From positions 4,011 through 68,010 of the forward strand of contig JAEZDP010000064.1 of NCBI GenBank assembly GCA_023418055.1: a DNA stretch of 64,000 bases. The letters run 5' to 3'. Made by a program: the position numbers and the translations under genes. Numbering within the stretch: the first letter of the stretch is position 1; every line of letters starts with the position of its first letter. Below the pieces are notes generated by a model. It saw nothing but the letters and a program-made list of their open reading frames with translations. It made no database searches and had not been told where the DNA came from. This document shows, one piece after another, positions 1 to 8,154 of this stretch. Origin of the DNA: Acidobacteriota bacterium. GTDB taxonomy: Bacteria > Acidobacteriota > Vicinamibacteria > Vicinamibacterales > Vicinamibacteraceae.

Positions 1-1
1 G

Positions 2-388
2 TACCCGGGCGTCACGCGGAGCGCCTATCACCTGTTCATGATGCGGTACGACGCCGCCCGGTTCGGCGGGCTGCCGCGCGCCAGGTTCCTCGAAGCGCTT
101 CGCGCCGAAGGCGTGCCGGCCTCTGGTGGCTACGCGCCGCTCACGCGCGACCCCGACGTGGTAGCCACCCTGGCGTCGCCCAGCTTCACGCGCATCTACG
201 GCAAGAAGGCACTGGCCGACCGCGCCGCGCGCAGCGCGTGCCCCGTGAACGACCGGCTGTGCGACGAGGCGGTCTGGCTGACCCAGACCATGCTGCTCGG
301 CACGCGTCAGGACATGGACGACATCGTCGCCGCCGTCAGGAAGGTGCAGGCCCACGGGGCACGCCTGGCGCAACACGGCTCCGCGTAG
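2..388 (+). CDS. DegT/DnrJ/EryC1/StrS-type aminotransferase, C-terminal fragment
   Basis: Only the last 128 codons lie in the window; the reading frame is open from base 2, so the true start is upstream. The fragment carries the C-terminal part typical of PLP-dependent sugar aminotransferases: a beta strand reading YHLFMMRYD, then a helix (ARFLEALRAEGVPASGGYAPL) that packs over the active site, and a closing segment with CPVND and a final helix reading MDDIVAAVRKV. Family members transaminate keto-sugars or make 3-amino-5-hydroxybenzoate-like compounds. The PLP lysine is outside the window, so catalytic competence cannot be judged. Two convergent stops separate it from the next gene. Confidence 0.85.
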   Translation, partial: YPGVTRSAYHLFMMRYDAARFGGLPRARFLEALRAEGVPASGGYAPLTRDPDVVATLASPSFTRIYGKKALADRAARSACPVNDRLCDEAVWLTQTMLLGTRQDMDDIVAAVRKVQAHGARLAQHGSA

Positions 389-398
389 CGGCCCGCGG

Positions 399-890
399 TC
401 AGAGGTAGGCGAGGAGGCGGCCGCAGACGAGCGCAGTGCTCCAGGCCAGCAGCGAGACGACCGCCGCGGCGCGCGCGGCTGCCGGGGGATGCGGCGAGTA
501 GTTCCAGACGGCGATGTCGCGGTGCACGCCGCGCGCGAAGATCGCGGCGTTGCACACGCCCGCGGCAATCGCGGCGACCTTCAGCAGGAACACCGGCTGC
601 GTGATGAACGTGGCGGCCTGCGTCGAGAAGAGGAGCGCACCAGACACGAGCGCCAGCGCGAAGCCCACGCGCGCCCACGGCAGCAGGTGACGGGCCATCG
701 CATCGGCCGGCAGGCGCGACGACAGCCCGAGCAGCCGCAGGTCGAAGGCCACTGCCGTGCCGATGAGCACGGCGAGGCCGAACAGGTGCACGACCTCGAC
801 GGCGGGGTAGCCCCACGTGGACGTCCGCACCCATGTCGCGATGGCGGTGCGTTCGAGCCACGTGGCCCAGAAGAACCCGCTCCCGTCCAT
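399..890 (-). CDS. DUF6644-like membrane protein
   Basis: A 163-residue integral membrane protein with four likely transmembrane helices: VEVVHLFGLAVLIGTAVAFD, a segment around GFALALVSGALLF, PVFLLKVAAIAAGV and a C-terminal VVSLLAWSTALVCGRLLAYL. An early histidine in the first helix and the DLRLLG motif after it match the DUF6644 pattern known from Acidobacteria and Proteobacteria, whose function is unknown. The ATG overlaps the stop of the upstream DUF6152 gene (TGATG), so the two are translationally coupled and probably work together. Family name is given from memory of the motif, not from a search. Confidence 0.7.
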   Translation of the reverse strand: MDGSGFFWATWLERTAIATWVRTSTWGYPAVEVVHLFGLAVLIGTAVAFDLRLLGLSSRLPADAMARHLLPWARVGFALALVSGALLFSTQAATFITQPVFLLKVAAIAAGVCNAAIFARGVHRDIAVWNYSPHPPAAARAAAVVSLLAWSTALVCGRLLAYL

Positions 891-1255
891 CACCGCAGTT
901 CGACGGTCTTCTCTCCGATGGTGATGCGCTCCGCACGCATCTCGTTGGCCTGCTGCTTGTGCGCATAGCCGACGATGCGCGCCCGCGTGCCGGCCGCCAG
1001 CATCGCTTCGCTCAGGCCACGTGCCTGCATGCGCGACGTGGGCGCGAGCACGACGTCCCAGGTCTTGCCGTCGGCCTCGACCCGCGCGGTGCCATGCGGG
1101 TTGCCCCACGTCGACGACCGGATGGTGCCGTCCACCGTCAACGGCTTGGTCTCGTCGTACGCACTCCAGCCGTGGTGGGCCACCGCGGCCGTGGCGATAC
1201 CGAAGATCACGAGCAACGCCGCAGCGCTGCGGCGAAGAGCAGCTTGCCTCGTCAT
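890..1255 (-). CDS. DUF6152 family exported protein
   Basis: A 121-residue protein with an N-terminal signal peptide (positive RR near residue 8, then AALLVIFGIATAAVAHH). The mature part begins HHGWSAYDE and contains STWGNPHG, the hallmark of DUF6152 proteins, which are small periplasmic beta-rich proteins of unknown role. The start is supported by a strong Shine-Dalgarno sequence (GGGAGG) 6 nt upstream. The stop overlaps the start of the DUF6644-like membrane gene, so a secreted-plus-membrane pair is made from one transcript. A metal-linked role is possible given the His-His start of the mature protein, but nothing here proves it. Confidence 0.8.
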   Translation of the reverse strand: MTRQAALRRSAAALLVIFGIATAAVAHHGWSAYDETKPLTVDGTIRSSTWGNPHGTARVEADGKTWDVVLAPTSRMQARGLSEAMLAAGTRARIVGYAHKQQANEMRAERITIGEKTVELR

Positions 1256-1300
1256 GAGGACCTCCCTGCGATGAGTGCTGAACGGCATGGGTGGCGACAC

Positions 1301-1315
1301 GGCGTCCACGTCGCC
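1301..1315 (+). repeat. Short dispersed word, copy 1 (one base shorter)
   Basis: The word GGCGTCCACGTCGCC sits between the DUF6152 start and the DUF1080 stop. It differs by one missing G from a 16-bp word found at 15555 and 63942, which are also just outside coding regions. Significance is uncertain. Confidence 0.35.
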
Positions 1316-1323
1316 GCGGAACG

Positions 1324-1974
1324 TCACGGCAGCACTTTCACCATGATGTTCCGGTAGTGCACCTTGCTCTTCGGGTCGTGCCCCTGCAAGGCGAACGTGC
1401 CGCTCGAGAGCACGCGTTCCTTCATCGACGCCGGCCGTTCGACGTTGGCGGGTTCGGTGTAGTCCACCAGTTGCTTGCCATTGACGCTGATGGTCACCTG
1501 CTTGCCTCGGACGACGATGTGCTGCGTGAACCACTCGTGGTCCTTCGCCGGGGGCGTCGTGACGTTGACGATGTTGTACAGGCTGCCGGTGCGGATCGTG
1601 TCGGTGTGCGAGTTGTTGACCTGCACCTCGTACCCCTTCGAGGGCCAGCCGCCTTCCTGGTACTCCGTGTGGAAGTACATGCCCGAGTTCGCGTTGGGGA
1701 AGGTCATCACGTCGGCCTTCCATTCGAAGTTCGTGAACCGGTGGTCGTTCACGGGGCCGTCGTAGTACAGGTGCGCGCGCGGGCCGAACACCTGCAGCAC
1801 ACCATCGACGACACTGAAGGTGTCGGCATTCTCACCGACCTTCCAGCCGTTGAGCGTCTTGCCGTCGAACAACGGGACCCACCCATCGTCCTGGGCCGTG
1901 GAGTAGGAGGCCGAACCGGCCACGAGGACGAGCAGCGCCGCAAGCGCGCCCGACAGGCGGAACACGAGACTCAT
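1324..1974 (-). CDS. DUF1080 / 3-keto-disaccharide hydrolase-like exported protein
   Basis: 216 residues with a signal peptide (LSGALAALLVLVAGSASYS) and one DUF1080 lectin/laminarinase-like beta-sandwich domain: the opening GWVPLFDGKTLNGWKV, the central NSGMYFHTEYQ strand and the C-terminal YRNIMVKVLP strand are diagnostic. Some family members hydrolyse 3-keto-glycosides; many are uncharacterised. The ATG is preceded by AGGAG at good spacing; the reading frame extends upstream but without a better start. It is one of three DUF1080 genes in the window, a paralogue number typical of Acidobacteria, Planctomycetes and Verrucomicrobia. Substrate is not predictable. Confidence 0.88.
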   Translation of the reverse strand: MSLVFRLSGALAALLVLVAGSASYSTAQDDGWVPLFDGKTLNGWKVGENADTFSVVDGVLQVFGPRAHLYYDGPVNDHRFTNFEWKADVMTFPNANSGMYFHTEYQEGGWPSKGYEVQVNNSHTDTIRTGSLYNIVNVTTPPAKDHEWFTQHIVVRGKQVTISVNGKQLVDYTEPANVERPASMKERVLSSGTFALQGHDPKSKVHYRNIMVKVLP

Positions 1975-2073
1975 GAAGGCTCCTGACGAAGGTCGCGCGG
2001 TGTGCGGCGACGCAGACAACGGTGATGCCCGACACGATACCAGACCGGGCATCGGGAATGCACCTGCGCGGCG

Positions 2074-4563
2074 TCACTTGAGGCGATGACGGGCCGCGTC
2101 GAGCGCTTGCCGCGTGGTGGCCAGCGAGGGGTGGTCGGGCGGCAGCGCCTTCACCTGCGCGGCATGGGCCGCCTCGAGCAGCGGCAGCGCGTCGCGCACG
2201 CGGCCGGCATCGACGTGGTAGTCGGCCAGCGTACGCATGGCGACCGCCGTGGCAGGATGGTCGGCTCCGAGCAGGTCGCGGCGCATGTCGAGCGCCACCT
2301 GCACGTAGCGGGTGCCCTCGTCTCGATGCCCCCGATGGCGGTAGAGAAACGTGCCGAGGTTGAAGTAGTCGTGCGCCACGTCCGCATGGCGTTCGCCATA
2401 CACGGCCTGGTCGATCGCCAGGACCTCGCGATAGAGACCCTCGGCGCGGTCGAGGTCACCGCGACGCTGCACGACCAGCGCGAGGTTGGTGAGAATCGTG
2501 GCCAGGGCGGGGTTCGGCTCGGTGTAGATCTCCCGTGCGGCCTCGACGCCGCGCTCGAGCACCTCGAGGGCCTCGTCCTGGCGGTCGAGTTCCCGCAACA
2601 GCAGGCCGCGGAACGACGCCAGCGCCACGAGCTTCGGATGCGGGTCGTCGATGGCCCGGAGTTCGGCCCGCAGCAGGGGCTCGGCCCTATCGAGGTGGGT
2701 CAGGGCATCGTCGTACTGTCCGAGTTCGTAGTGGGTGACGGCCATGTTGTAGAGCACGCTGCCCGCGCCGTGGCTGCCCTCGCCTCCGGCCGCGAGCCTG
2801 ATCTCGGCGGCCTCTGCCAAGACGGCGCTCGCCTCCGCGAAGCGGCCCGCGGTGAGGTGCACGAGCCCGATGTTGTTGAGCACCTCGCCGACAGGCGCGC
2901 TGGCGGGGCCGGAGACCGCCCGTCGAATCTCGAGCGCCTGCTCGTACAACGCGAGGCTCTCGGCCGTGTCGCCGCGATCGAGGCGGATGCGGGCGAGCCG
3001 TCCGAGCGTATCGGCCACGAGTGGATGGCTGGCGCCGAAGGCCTGCCGCCGCACGTCGAGTGCCTCGCGCAGCAGAGGCTCGGCCTGATCGATCCGCCCG
3101 AGCTCCCGATACACCGAGCCGAGCGTGAAGAGCAGTTGCCCGCGCACGGCCGGCTCGTCGGTCAACTCGCTCCGGATGCGCGCCACGCCGCGGTCCACCA
3201 TCTCGCGGGCGGTGATCCCTCGATCCTTTCCCGTCTCAGGGCTCGCCACGTCGAACAGGCTCACCAGGAAGTCGGACACGGCCGTGGCTGTGCCCGCCTC
3301 GATCCGTGCCTGCTGCTCGGCCTCCAGCGCTCGCGTGCGTTCGCGCGCCAGCAGAACCACGAACACCAGCCCCCCGACCGCGGCCAGCGCGGTCACGGCG
3401 ACGCCGAACACATGCCGCTGCACGAAGCGCTGGGTGCGGTAGGGCAGGCTGTCGGGACGGGCGAGGACCGGGCGTCCCTCCAGAAAGCGCTCGAGATCGG
3501 CCGAGAACTGCTCCGCCGATCCGTAGCGCCGCTCGGGATCGGGATGGATGGCCTTGAGCACGATGGTGTCGAGGTCGCCGCGCAACAGGCGTCGCAACCT
3601 GGCCGGCGACACGGCGCGCGCCGCGGCCCGATCGACGATCGTGCTCTCGGGAGCGGCGGCCAGCGTCCTCGTGTGCACGGCGGCACTCGGACGCAGCGGT
3701 CGTGACCGCTCGGTCAGGCGAGCGGATACCGCCGTCGGCGTCCTCCGTGCGAAGTCGTAGGGACGATGGCCCGTCAGCAACTCGTAGAGCACGACGCCGA
3801 GCGAGTAGACGTCCGAGCGGGCATCCACCCCGCCGCCGATGGCGCCCGCCTGCTCGGGGCTCATGTACTCGGGGGTGCCGATGAACTGCCCGACCACGGT
3901 GGCCTGCGACGCCAGCGGTTCGTCGTCGTTGACGGCGCGCGCAATACCGAAATCGATGATCTTCGGCTGGAGCTGCCCGTCCACTACGGCCACCAGGATG
4001 TTGGAGGGCTTGAGGTCGCGATGCAGCACGCCCTTCTGGTGCGCATGCTGCACCCCTCGGAGCACCTCGAGGAACAGACGCAGCCGCTCGTGCACCCCCA
4101 GCCGTCGCGCATCACACACGTCCGTGATGCGGCCGCCGCGCACCAGTTCCATGGCCACGAAGGGCCGGCCGTCGGCCGTCGCCCCGGCGTCGAGCACGCG
4201 CGCGATGGCCGGGTGGTCCATGAGCGCGAGCGCTTTCCGCTCGCTCGCGAAGCGACGGACGATGGACTCGGTGTCCATGCCGCGCTTGATGACCTTCAAG
4301 GCCACGTCGCGCCGCAGCGGCTGCTCCTGCCGGGCCAGGTACACCTCGCCCATGCCGCCCTGCCCGAGACGGGGACCGAGCTGATAGGCACCGACGTGTT
4401 CTTCAAACAGCAGGTCGCGCGCCTGCTGCAGGGCGTGGACGCGCGGCGCGACGGCGTCGCCTTCGCGAAGCGTCCGCGTGGACAGGATGTCAGGCCAGGC
4501 CGAATCGTCGTCGGATGGTGCGCGCGAGGGGGCAGGGGTGTCGAAATCGTCGGGAGTGGGCAC
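2074..4563 (-). CDS. Membrane Ser/Thr protein kinase with C-terminal TPR repeats
   Basis: 829 residues. A Hanks-type kinase domain spans about residues 60-345: glycine loop GQGGMGEVY (68-76), VALK with catalytic Lys90, HRDLKPSN with Asp183, DFG (204-206) and a TPEYMSPEQA activation/P+1 segment. All catalytic residues are present, so it should be active. One transmembrane helix (VAVTALAAVGGLVFVVLLA, about 385-405) separates the cytoplasmic kinase from a TPR-rich region (about 430-829) predicted outside the membrane. The start is GTG, with a TACACT -10-like element ending 10 nt upstream, so its leader would be very short. It is divergent from the molybdenum hydroxylase genes. Signal and substrate are unknown. 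Confidence 0.92.
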   Translation of the reverse strand: MPTPDDFDTPAPSRAPSDDDSAWPDILSTRTLREGDAVAPRVHALQQARDLLFEEHVGAYQLGPRLGQGGMGEVYLARQEQPLRRDVALKVIKRGMDTESIVRRFASERKALALMDHPAIARVLDAGATADGRPFVAMELVRGGRITDVCDARRLGVHERLRLFLEVLRGVQHAHQKGVLHRDLKPSNILVAVVDGQLQPKIIDFGIARAVNDDEPLASQATVVGQFIGTPEYMSPEQAGAIGGGVDARSDVYSLGVVLYELLTGHRPYDFARRTPTAVSARLTERSRPLRPSAAVHTRTLAAAPESTIVDRAAARAVSPARLRRLLRGDLDTIVLKAIHPDPERRYGSAEQFSADLERFLEGRPVLARPDSLPYRTQRFVQRHVFGVAVTALAAVGGLVFVVLLARERTRALEAEQQARIEAGTATAVSDFLVSLFDVASPETGKDRGITAREMVDRGVARIRSELTDEPAVRGQLLFTLGSVYRELGRIDQAEPLLREALDVRRQAFGASHPLVADTLGRLARIRLDRGDTAESLALYEQALEIRRAVSGPASAPVGEVLNNIGLVHLTAGRFAEASAVLAEAAEIRLAAGGEGSHGAGSVLYNMAVTHYELGQYDDALTHLDRAEPLLRAELRAIDDPHPKLVALASFRGLLLRELDRQDEALEVLERGVEAAREIYTEPNPALATILTNLALVVQRRGDLDRAEGLYREVLAIDQAVYGERHADVAHDYFNLGTFLYRHRGHRDEGTRYVQVALDMRRDLLGADHPATAVAMRTLADYHVDAGRVRDALPLLEAAHAAQVKALPPDHPSLATTRQALDAARHRLK

Positions 4564-4681
4564 GGCCGCGCCCAGTGTAATCCGGAGCTCGGCCTGGGGC
4601 GGGCGGCGGCGGCAGCGGTTCGATATGATGGGCGCTCACCCTGCGCGGGCCCCGCGAGGCCCAACGTCCAGAGGACCTGAC

Positions 4682-5188
4682 GTGGCCGAACAGACCTTGC
4701 ACGTGAACGGCCGGAGCGTGACCGTGGAGGCGAGTCCCGACGATCGCCTGCTCGAGATCCTGCGGCACGACCTCCAATTGACCGGCACGAAGTACGGCTG
4801 TGGCGAGGGGCAGTGCGGAGCCTGCAGCGTGCTGCTCGACGGACGCCTGGTGAAGTCGTGTGTCACCAGACTGTCGGCGGTGGGCAACCGTCCAGTCGTC
4901 ACCATCGAGGGTGTGGCCGATGCCGACCGCCTGCATCCCGTGCAGCAGGCCTTCCTGGATGTCGAGCCGTTCCAGTGCGGCTACTGCACCCCCGGCATGG
5001 TCATGGCCACCGTAGCGCTGTTGCGCAGCCGGCCGAACCCCACGCGCGATGAGATCGTCCGCGAACTCGATCGTCATCTGTGCCGGTGCGGCGAGTACCC
5101 TCGGCTGGTAGAGGCCGTTGAGCGGGCCGCGGAGAGGATGGCGGGAAGGACGGACGGGAGGACGGGAGGACAGGAGGATGGGCGCTGA
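4682..5188 (+). CDS. iorA: Isoquinoline 1-oxidoreductase-type small subunit, 2x[2Fe-2S]
   Basis: 168 residues, the small iron-sulfur subunit of an aldehyde/N-heterocycle molybdenum hydroxylase. The plant-type [2Fe-2S] motif is YGCGEGQCGACSVLLDG and the second cluster uses QCGYCTPGM and HLCRCGEY. It passes electrons from the molybdenum site of the next gene product to an external acceptor; there is no FAD subunit, as in IorAB-type enzymes. GTG is chosen as start because GAGGACC lies just upstream and an ATG farther up would add an unconserved tail. Its stop overlaps the ATG of the large subunit (TGATG). The last 16 residues (GRTDGRTGGQEDGR-like) are encoded by an imperfect 8-bp repeat and look like a recent low-complexity addition. 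Confidence 0.9.
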   Translation: MAEQTLHVNGRSVTVEASPDDRLLEILRHDLQLTGTKYGCGEGQCGACSVLLDGRLVKSCVTRLSAVGNRPVVTIEGVADADRLHPVQQAFLDVEPFQCGYCTPGMVMATVALLRSRPNPTRDEIVRELDRHLCRCGEYPRLVEAVERAAERMAGRTDGRTGGQEDGR

Positions 5189-7305
5189 TGACCGTCGAAC
5201 CTGAACGCTACGAATTCTCTGAGGCGCCCGCCTATCTGTTCCGGCTGGAACGGCGGCAGTTCCTGCAGATCACGGGCGGGACGCTCATGGTGGCAGCGCT
5301 GCAGGCGCGTGCCGCGGGACAGGTGCCTGCAGGTGCGCCCGCGCGCGCTGACGCCGCCTCGACCGATGATGTCGCGGCCTGGGTGCGGGTGGATGCCGAG
5401 GGGCGTGTCACCGTCTATACGGGCAAGGTCGAGGTGGGGCAGAACATCCGCACCTCGCTCGCGCAGACGGTGGCCGACGAACTCGGCGTGCCCTTCGCTC
5501 ACATCGGCATGGTGATGGGCGACACGGCGCAGACGCCCTTCGACAACGGCACGTTCGGCTCGCAGACCACGCCGCGCATGGCGCCGCAGTTGGCTAGAGC
5601 CGCGCGCGCGGCACGACAGCTCCTGCTGCGCCGGGCATCGGAGCGCTGGCAGGTGGCCGAATCCGACCTGTCGGCGGCCGATGGGACGGTCATCGCTCAC
5701 GACGGACGCAGGATGTCGTATGGCGAGTTGGTGCGCGACCAGGACCTGCGCGGGACCATCGACACCGACGCCGTCCCCACGCCTCGCTCCGCATGGCGTG
5801 AGCGCGGCACCGCCAGGGCCAAGGTCGACGCGACGGCCTTCGTCACGGGCCGCCATCGGTTCACGACCGACATGGTGCGCCCCGGCATGTTGCACGCGCA
5901 GATCGTGCGCCCTGACCGATACGGCGCCACCGTCGACACCATCGACGTCGCCGCGGCTCGCGCCATGGAAGGGGTCGTGGTCGTGCACGAGGACCAGTTC
6001 GTCGGCGTGGCCGCGCCTTCGCCCCGCGCGGCATCGCGGGCGGCCGACGCGCTGCACGTGACGTGGCGGCAAGCGCCTTCGGCCGTGACCTCGGACACGC
6101 TGTCCGACGCGCTGCGGCACGGCGCTGAGAGGTCGGCGCCCTCCGGACGCGCCCCCGACCCCATCGTCATCGGCAACGTCGACGAGGCCGCGTCCCAGGT
6201 CGTCCGCACGTTTGCCCGGACCTTCCACGTGCCTTACATCGCCCACGTGCCGCTCGAACCACGCGCTGCCGTCGCGGAGTGGAGCGACGATGGCGGACTC
6301 ACGGTGTGGACGGGCACGCAGCGCCCGTTCGGCGTCCGCCGCGAGTTGGCGGCGGCCTTCCACCTGCCGGAGGAGCGCGTGCGCGTGCTGGTCCCCGATA
6401 CGGGCGCCGGCTACGGAGGCAAACACACGGGCGAACAAGCCGTCGAGGCCGCCCGGATGGCCCGTGCCGCGCGTCGCCCGGTGCGCCTCGTCTGGACGCG
6501 CGCCGACGAGTTCATGTGGGCCTACTTCCGCCCCGCCGGCGTCATCGATGTACGCGCGGGCGTCGGCCGTGACGGTCGCCTCTTGTCGTGGACGCTCGAC
6601 AACTGGAACTCGGGGACGGCCGGGATCCGGACGCCCTACGAGATCGCGCACCAGCGGCTGACGTTCCACCCCACCGCCTCGCCCCTCCGACAGGGCTCGT
6701 ACCGCGCGCTGGCGGCCACGGCCAACACCTATGCCCGTGAGATGGTGATTGACGACGTCGCGCGGGCCACGGGCGCCGACGTGCTGGAGTTCAGGCTGCG
6801 CCACCTGTCGGACGAGCGGATGCGAGGAGTGCTGCAGGCGGTCGGCCAGCATGTCGGCTGGCCGGCGCCGTCCCGCGACGGGCACGCGTGGGGGCTGGCG
6901 TGCGGGACGGAGAAGAACAGCGTGGTGGCCATCGCGGCCGACGTCGCGCGCGCGCCCGATGGCTTTCGTGTCGTGCGCCTCGTCGTCGCCTTCGAATGCG
7001 GCGCCATCATCAACCCCGACGGCCTGCGGCACCAGGTCGAGGGCGCCGTGGTGCAGGGGCTGGGCGGCGCGCTGTTCGAGGCGATTCAGTTTGCGGAAGG
7101 GCGTGTGCTGAACGGCAGCCTGTCGAGATATCGCGTGCCTCGCTTCTCGGATGTGCCGGCCATCGACGTGCTGCTGCTCGACCGTCCCGACCGGCCATCC
7201 GACGGCGCGGGGGAGACGCCCATCATCGCGGTGGCGCCGGCCATTGGGAGCGCGGTGCGGGCCTTCGGTCGCGTCGCCGACGCCTTACCCGTCACGCTGG
7301 CGTGA
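5188..7305 (+). CDS. iorB: Molybdopterin-binding large subunit, isoquinoline 1-oxidoreductase type (xanthine dehydrogenase family)
   Basis: 705 residues, the catalytic subunit that hydroxylates an aldehyde or aromatic N-heterocycle at a Mo-MCD cofactor. An internal twin-arginine signal (LERRQFLQITGG, about residue 25) shows that the folded heterodimer is exported, the small subunit riding along as known for IorAB. Family motifs include VDAEGRVTVYTGKVEVGQN near the N terminus, GAGYGGKHTGEQA in the middle and FECGAIINPDGLRHQ with VQGLGGALFEA near the C terminus, where the catalytic Glu region of this family lies. No FAD subunit or cofactor-maturation gene is adjacent. Substrate specificity cannot be read from sequence. 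Confidence 0.9.
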   Translation: MTVEPERYEFSEAPAYLFRLERRQFLQITGGTLMVAALQARAAGQVPAGAPARADAASTDDVAAWVRVDAEGRVTVYTGKVEVGQNIRTSLAQTVADELGVPFAHIGMVMGDTAQTPFDNGTFGSQTTPRMAPQLARAARAARQLLLRRASERWQVAESDLSAADGTVIAHDGRRMSYGELVRDQDLRGTIDTDAVPTPRSAWRERGTARAKVDATAFVTGRHRFTTDMVRPGMLHAQIVRPDRYGATVDTIDVAAARAMEGVVVVHEDQFVGVAAPSPRAASRAADALHVTWRQAPSAVTSDTLSDALRHGAERSAPSGRAPDPIVIGNVDEAASQVVRTFARTFHVPYIAHVPLEPRAAVAEWSDDGGLTVWTGTQRPFGVRRELAAAFHLPEERVRVLVPDTGAGYGGKHTGEQAVEAARMARAARRPVRLVWTRADEFMWAYFRPAGVIDVRAGVGRDGRLLSWTLDNWNSGTAGIRTPYEIAHQRLTFHPTASPLRQGSYRALAATANTYAREMVIDDVARATGADVLEFRLRHLSDERMRGVLQAVGQHVGWPAPSRDGHAWGLACGTEKNSVVAIAADVARAPDGFRVVRLVVAFECGAIINPDGLRHQVEGAVVQGLGGALFEAIQFAEGRVLNGSLSRYRVPRFSDVPAIDVLLLDRPDRPSDGAGETPIIAVAPAIGSAVRAFGRVADALPVTLA

Positions 7306-7427
7306 CGCCGGTGCGCGTCGAGTGACCCCGCGGGCGTCTGCACGCACGGGGGCGCCGGCAGCGTCGCGCTGAGCACGGTCGAGAGCGGCGGCCCAGGCGG
7401 CCATACGGGCCGTCGCCCGTTCTGCAC

Positions 7428-7433
7428 TATGAT
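7428..7433 (+). promoter_or_regulatory. TATGAT -10 element of a probable leaderless mRNA
   Basis: TATGAT is followed by 7 nt and then the ATG at 7441. This spacing puts the transcription start at or next to the start codon. The ATG codons at 7429 and 7432 fall inside the element and are therefore unlikely to be the real starts. Confidence 0.55.
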
Positions 7434-7440
7434 GGCGCGC

Positions 7441-8154
7441 ATGTTCGGACGGCGACTGTCGTCGGGCGCGCTGGCCCTGGCGCTCCTGGCCGGAGGTGCC
7501 CTGCTGCTGTCGGCCGCGGGCGTCTGGCTCGGGCTGTGGACCTTCCGCACGGGGTTCACGGTGCTGCGCTACGGCGCCTGGGTTGCCCTCGCGAGCCTGG
7601 TGCTCGGGCTGCTGGCGCTCGCCTTCGGCCCTGGACGCGGTCGTGCGCTCGTGGCCATCCTCATTGCCGCGATCGGCGTGTGGCTGCCCTGGAGTTGGCA
7701 GACGCAGGCGCGCAGCGTGCCGCCGATCCACGATATCTCGACCGACCTGGACGACCCACCCGCCTTTGTCGCCGTGGCGCCGCTGAGGGCCGATGCCCCG
7801 AACCCCGTGGCCTACGCGGGCGCCGAGACGGCGAGCCTGCAGCGACAGGCCTACCCGGACATTCAGACCCGTCGACTCGAGCTGCCCGCCGCCGAGGCCT
7901 TTGCGGCGGCGGAAGAGGCCGCGCGCGACCTCGGCTGGACCATCGTCGCGGCGGTGCCCGGCGAGGGCCGGCTCGAGGCCTCCGACACCACGTTCTGGTT
8001 CCGCTTCACAGACGACATCGTCGTGCGGGTGCGCCCGGAGGGCAGCGGCAGCCGCGTGGATGTCCGCTCCAAGTCCCGTGTGGGGCGCAGCGACGTCGGT
8101 ACCAACGCCGCGCGCATCCGCCGCTTCCTCTCGCGTCTTCCCGACAGCCCATGA
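7441..8154 (+). CDS. DUF1499 family membrane protein
   Basis: 237 residues. The N-terminal half is membrane-embedded with three helices (ALALALLAGGALLLSAAGVW, WVALASLVLGLLALAF, ALVAILIAAIGVWLPW). The C-terminal half is a DUF1499 domain: the PPIHDISTD motif, YPDIQTRRLE, and a closing WFRFTDDIVVRVRP with RSKSRVGRSDVGTNAARIRRFL. The function of DUF1499 is unknown. The start at 7441 is preferred because a -10-like TATGAT lies 7 nt upstream and no Shine-Dalgarno sequence is seen; two in-frame ATGs lie 9 and 12 nt farther up. The stop overlaps the start of the symporter gene (ATGA), so the two are co-translated. Confidence 0.85.
   Translation: MFGRRLSSGALALALLAGGALLLSAAGVWLGLWTFRTGFTVLRYGAWVALASLVLGLLALAFGPGRGRALVAILIAAIGVWLPWSWQTQARSVPPIHDISTDLDDPPAFVAVAPLRADAPNPVAYAGAETASLQRQAYPDIQTRRLELPAAEAFAAAEEAARDLGWTIVAAVPGEGRLEASDTTFWFRFTDDIVVRVRPEGSGSRVDVRSKSRVGRSDVGTNAARIRRFLSRLPDSP

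Noticed and set aside
5074..7032. A 652-codon open frame antisense to the molybdenum hydroxylase large subunit
   Set aside because: It lies opposite a gene with clear motifs, its translation is Arg/His/Gly-rich without domains, and long antisense frames are expected in GC-rich DNA.
7536..8150. Upstream extension of the sodium:solute symporter to 792 residues
   Set aside because: The extension overlaps the DUF1499 gene in another frame and has no membrane or domain features; the ATGA at 8151 is the natural start.
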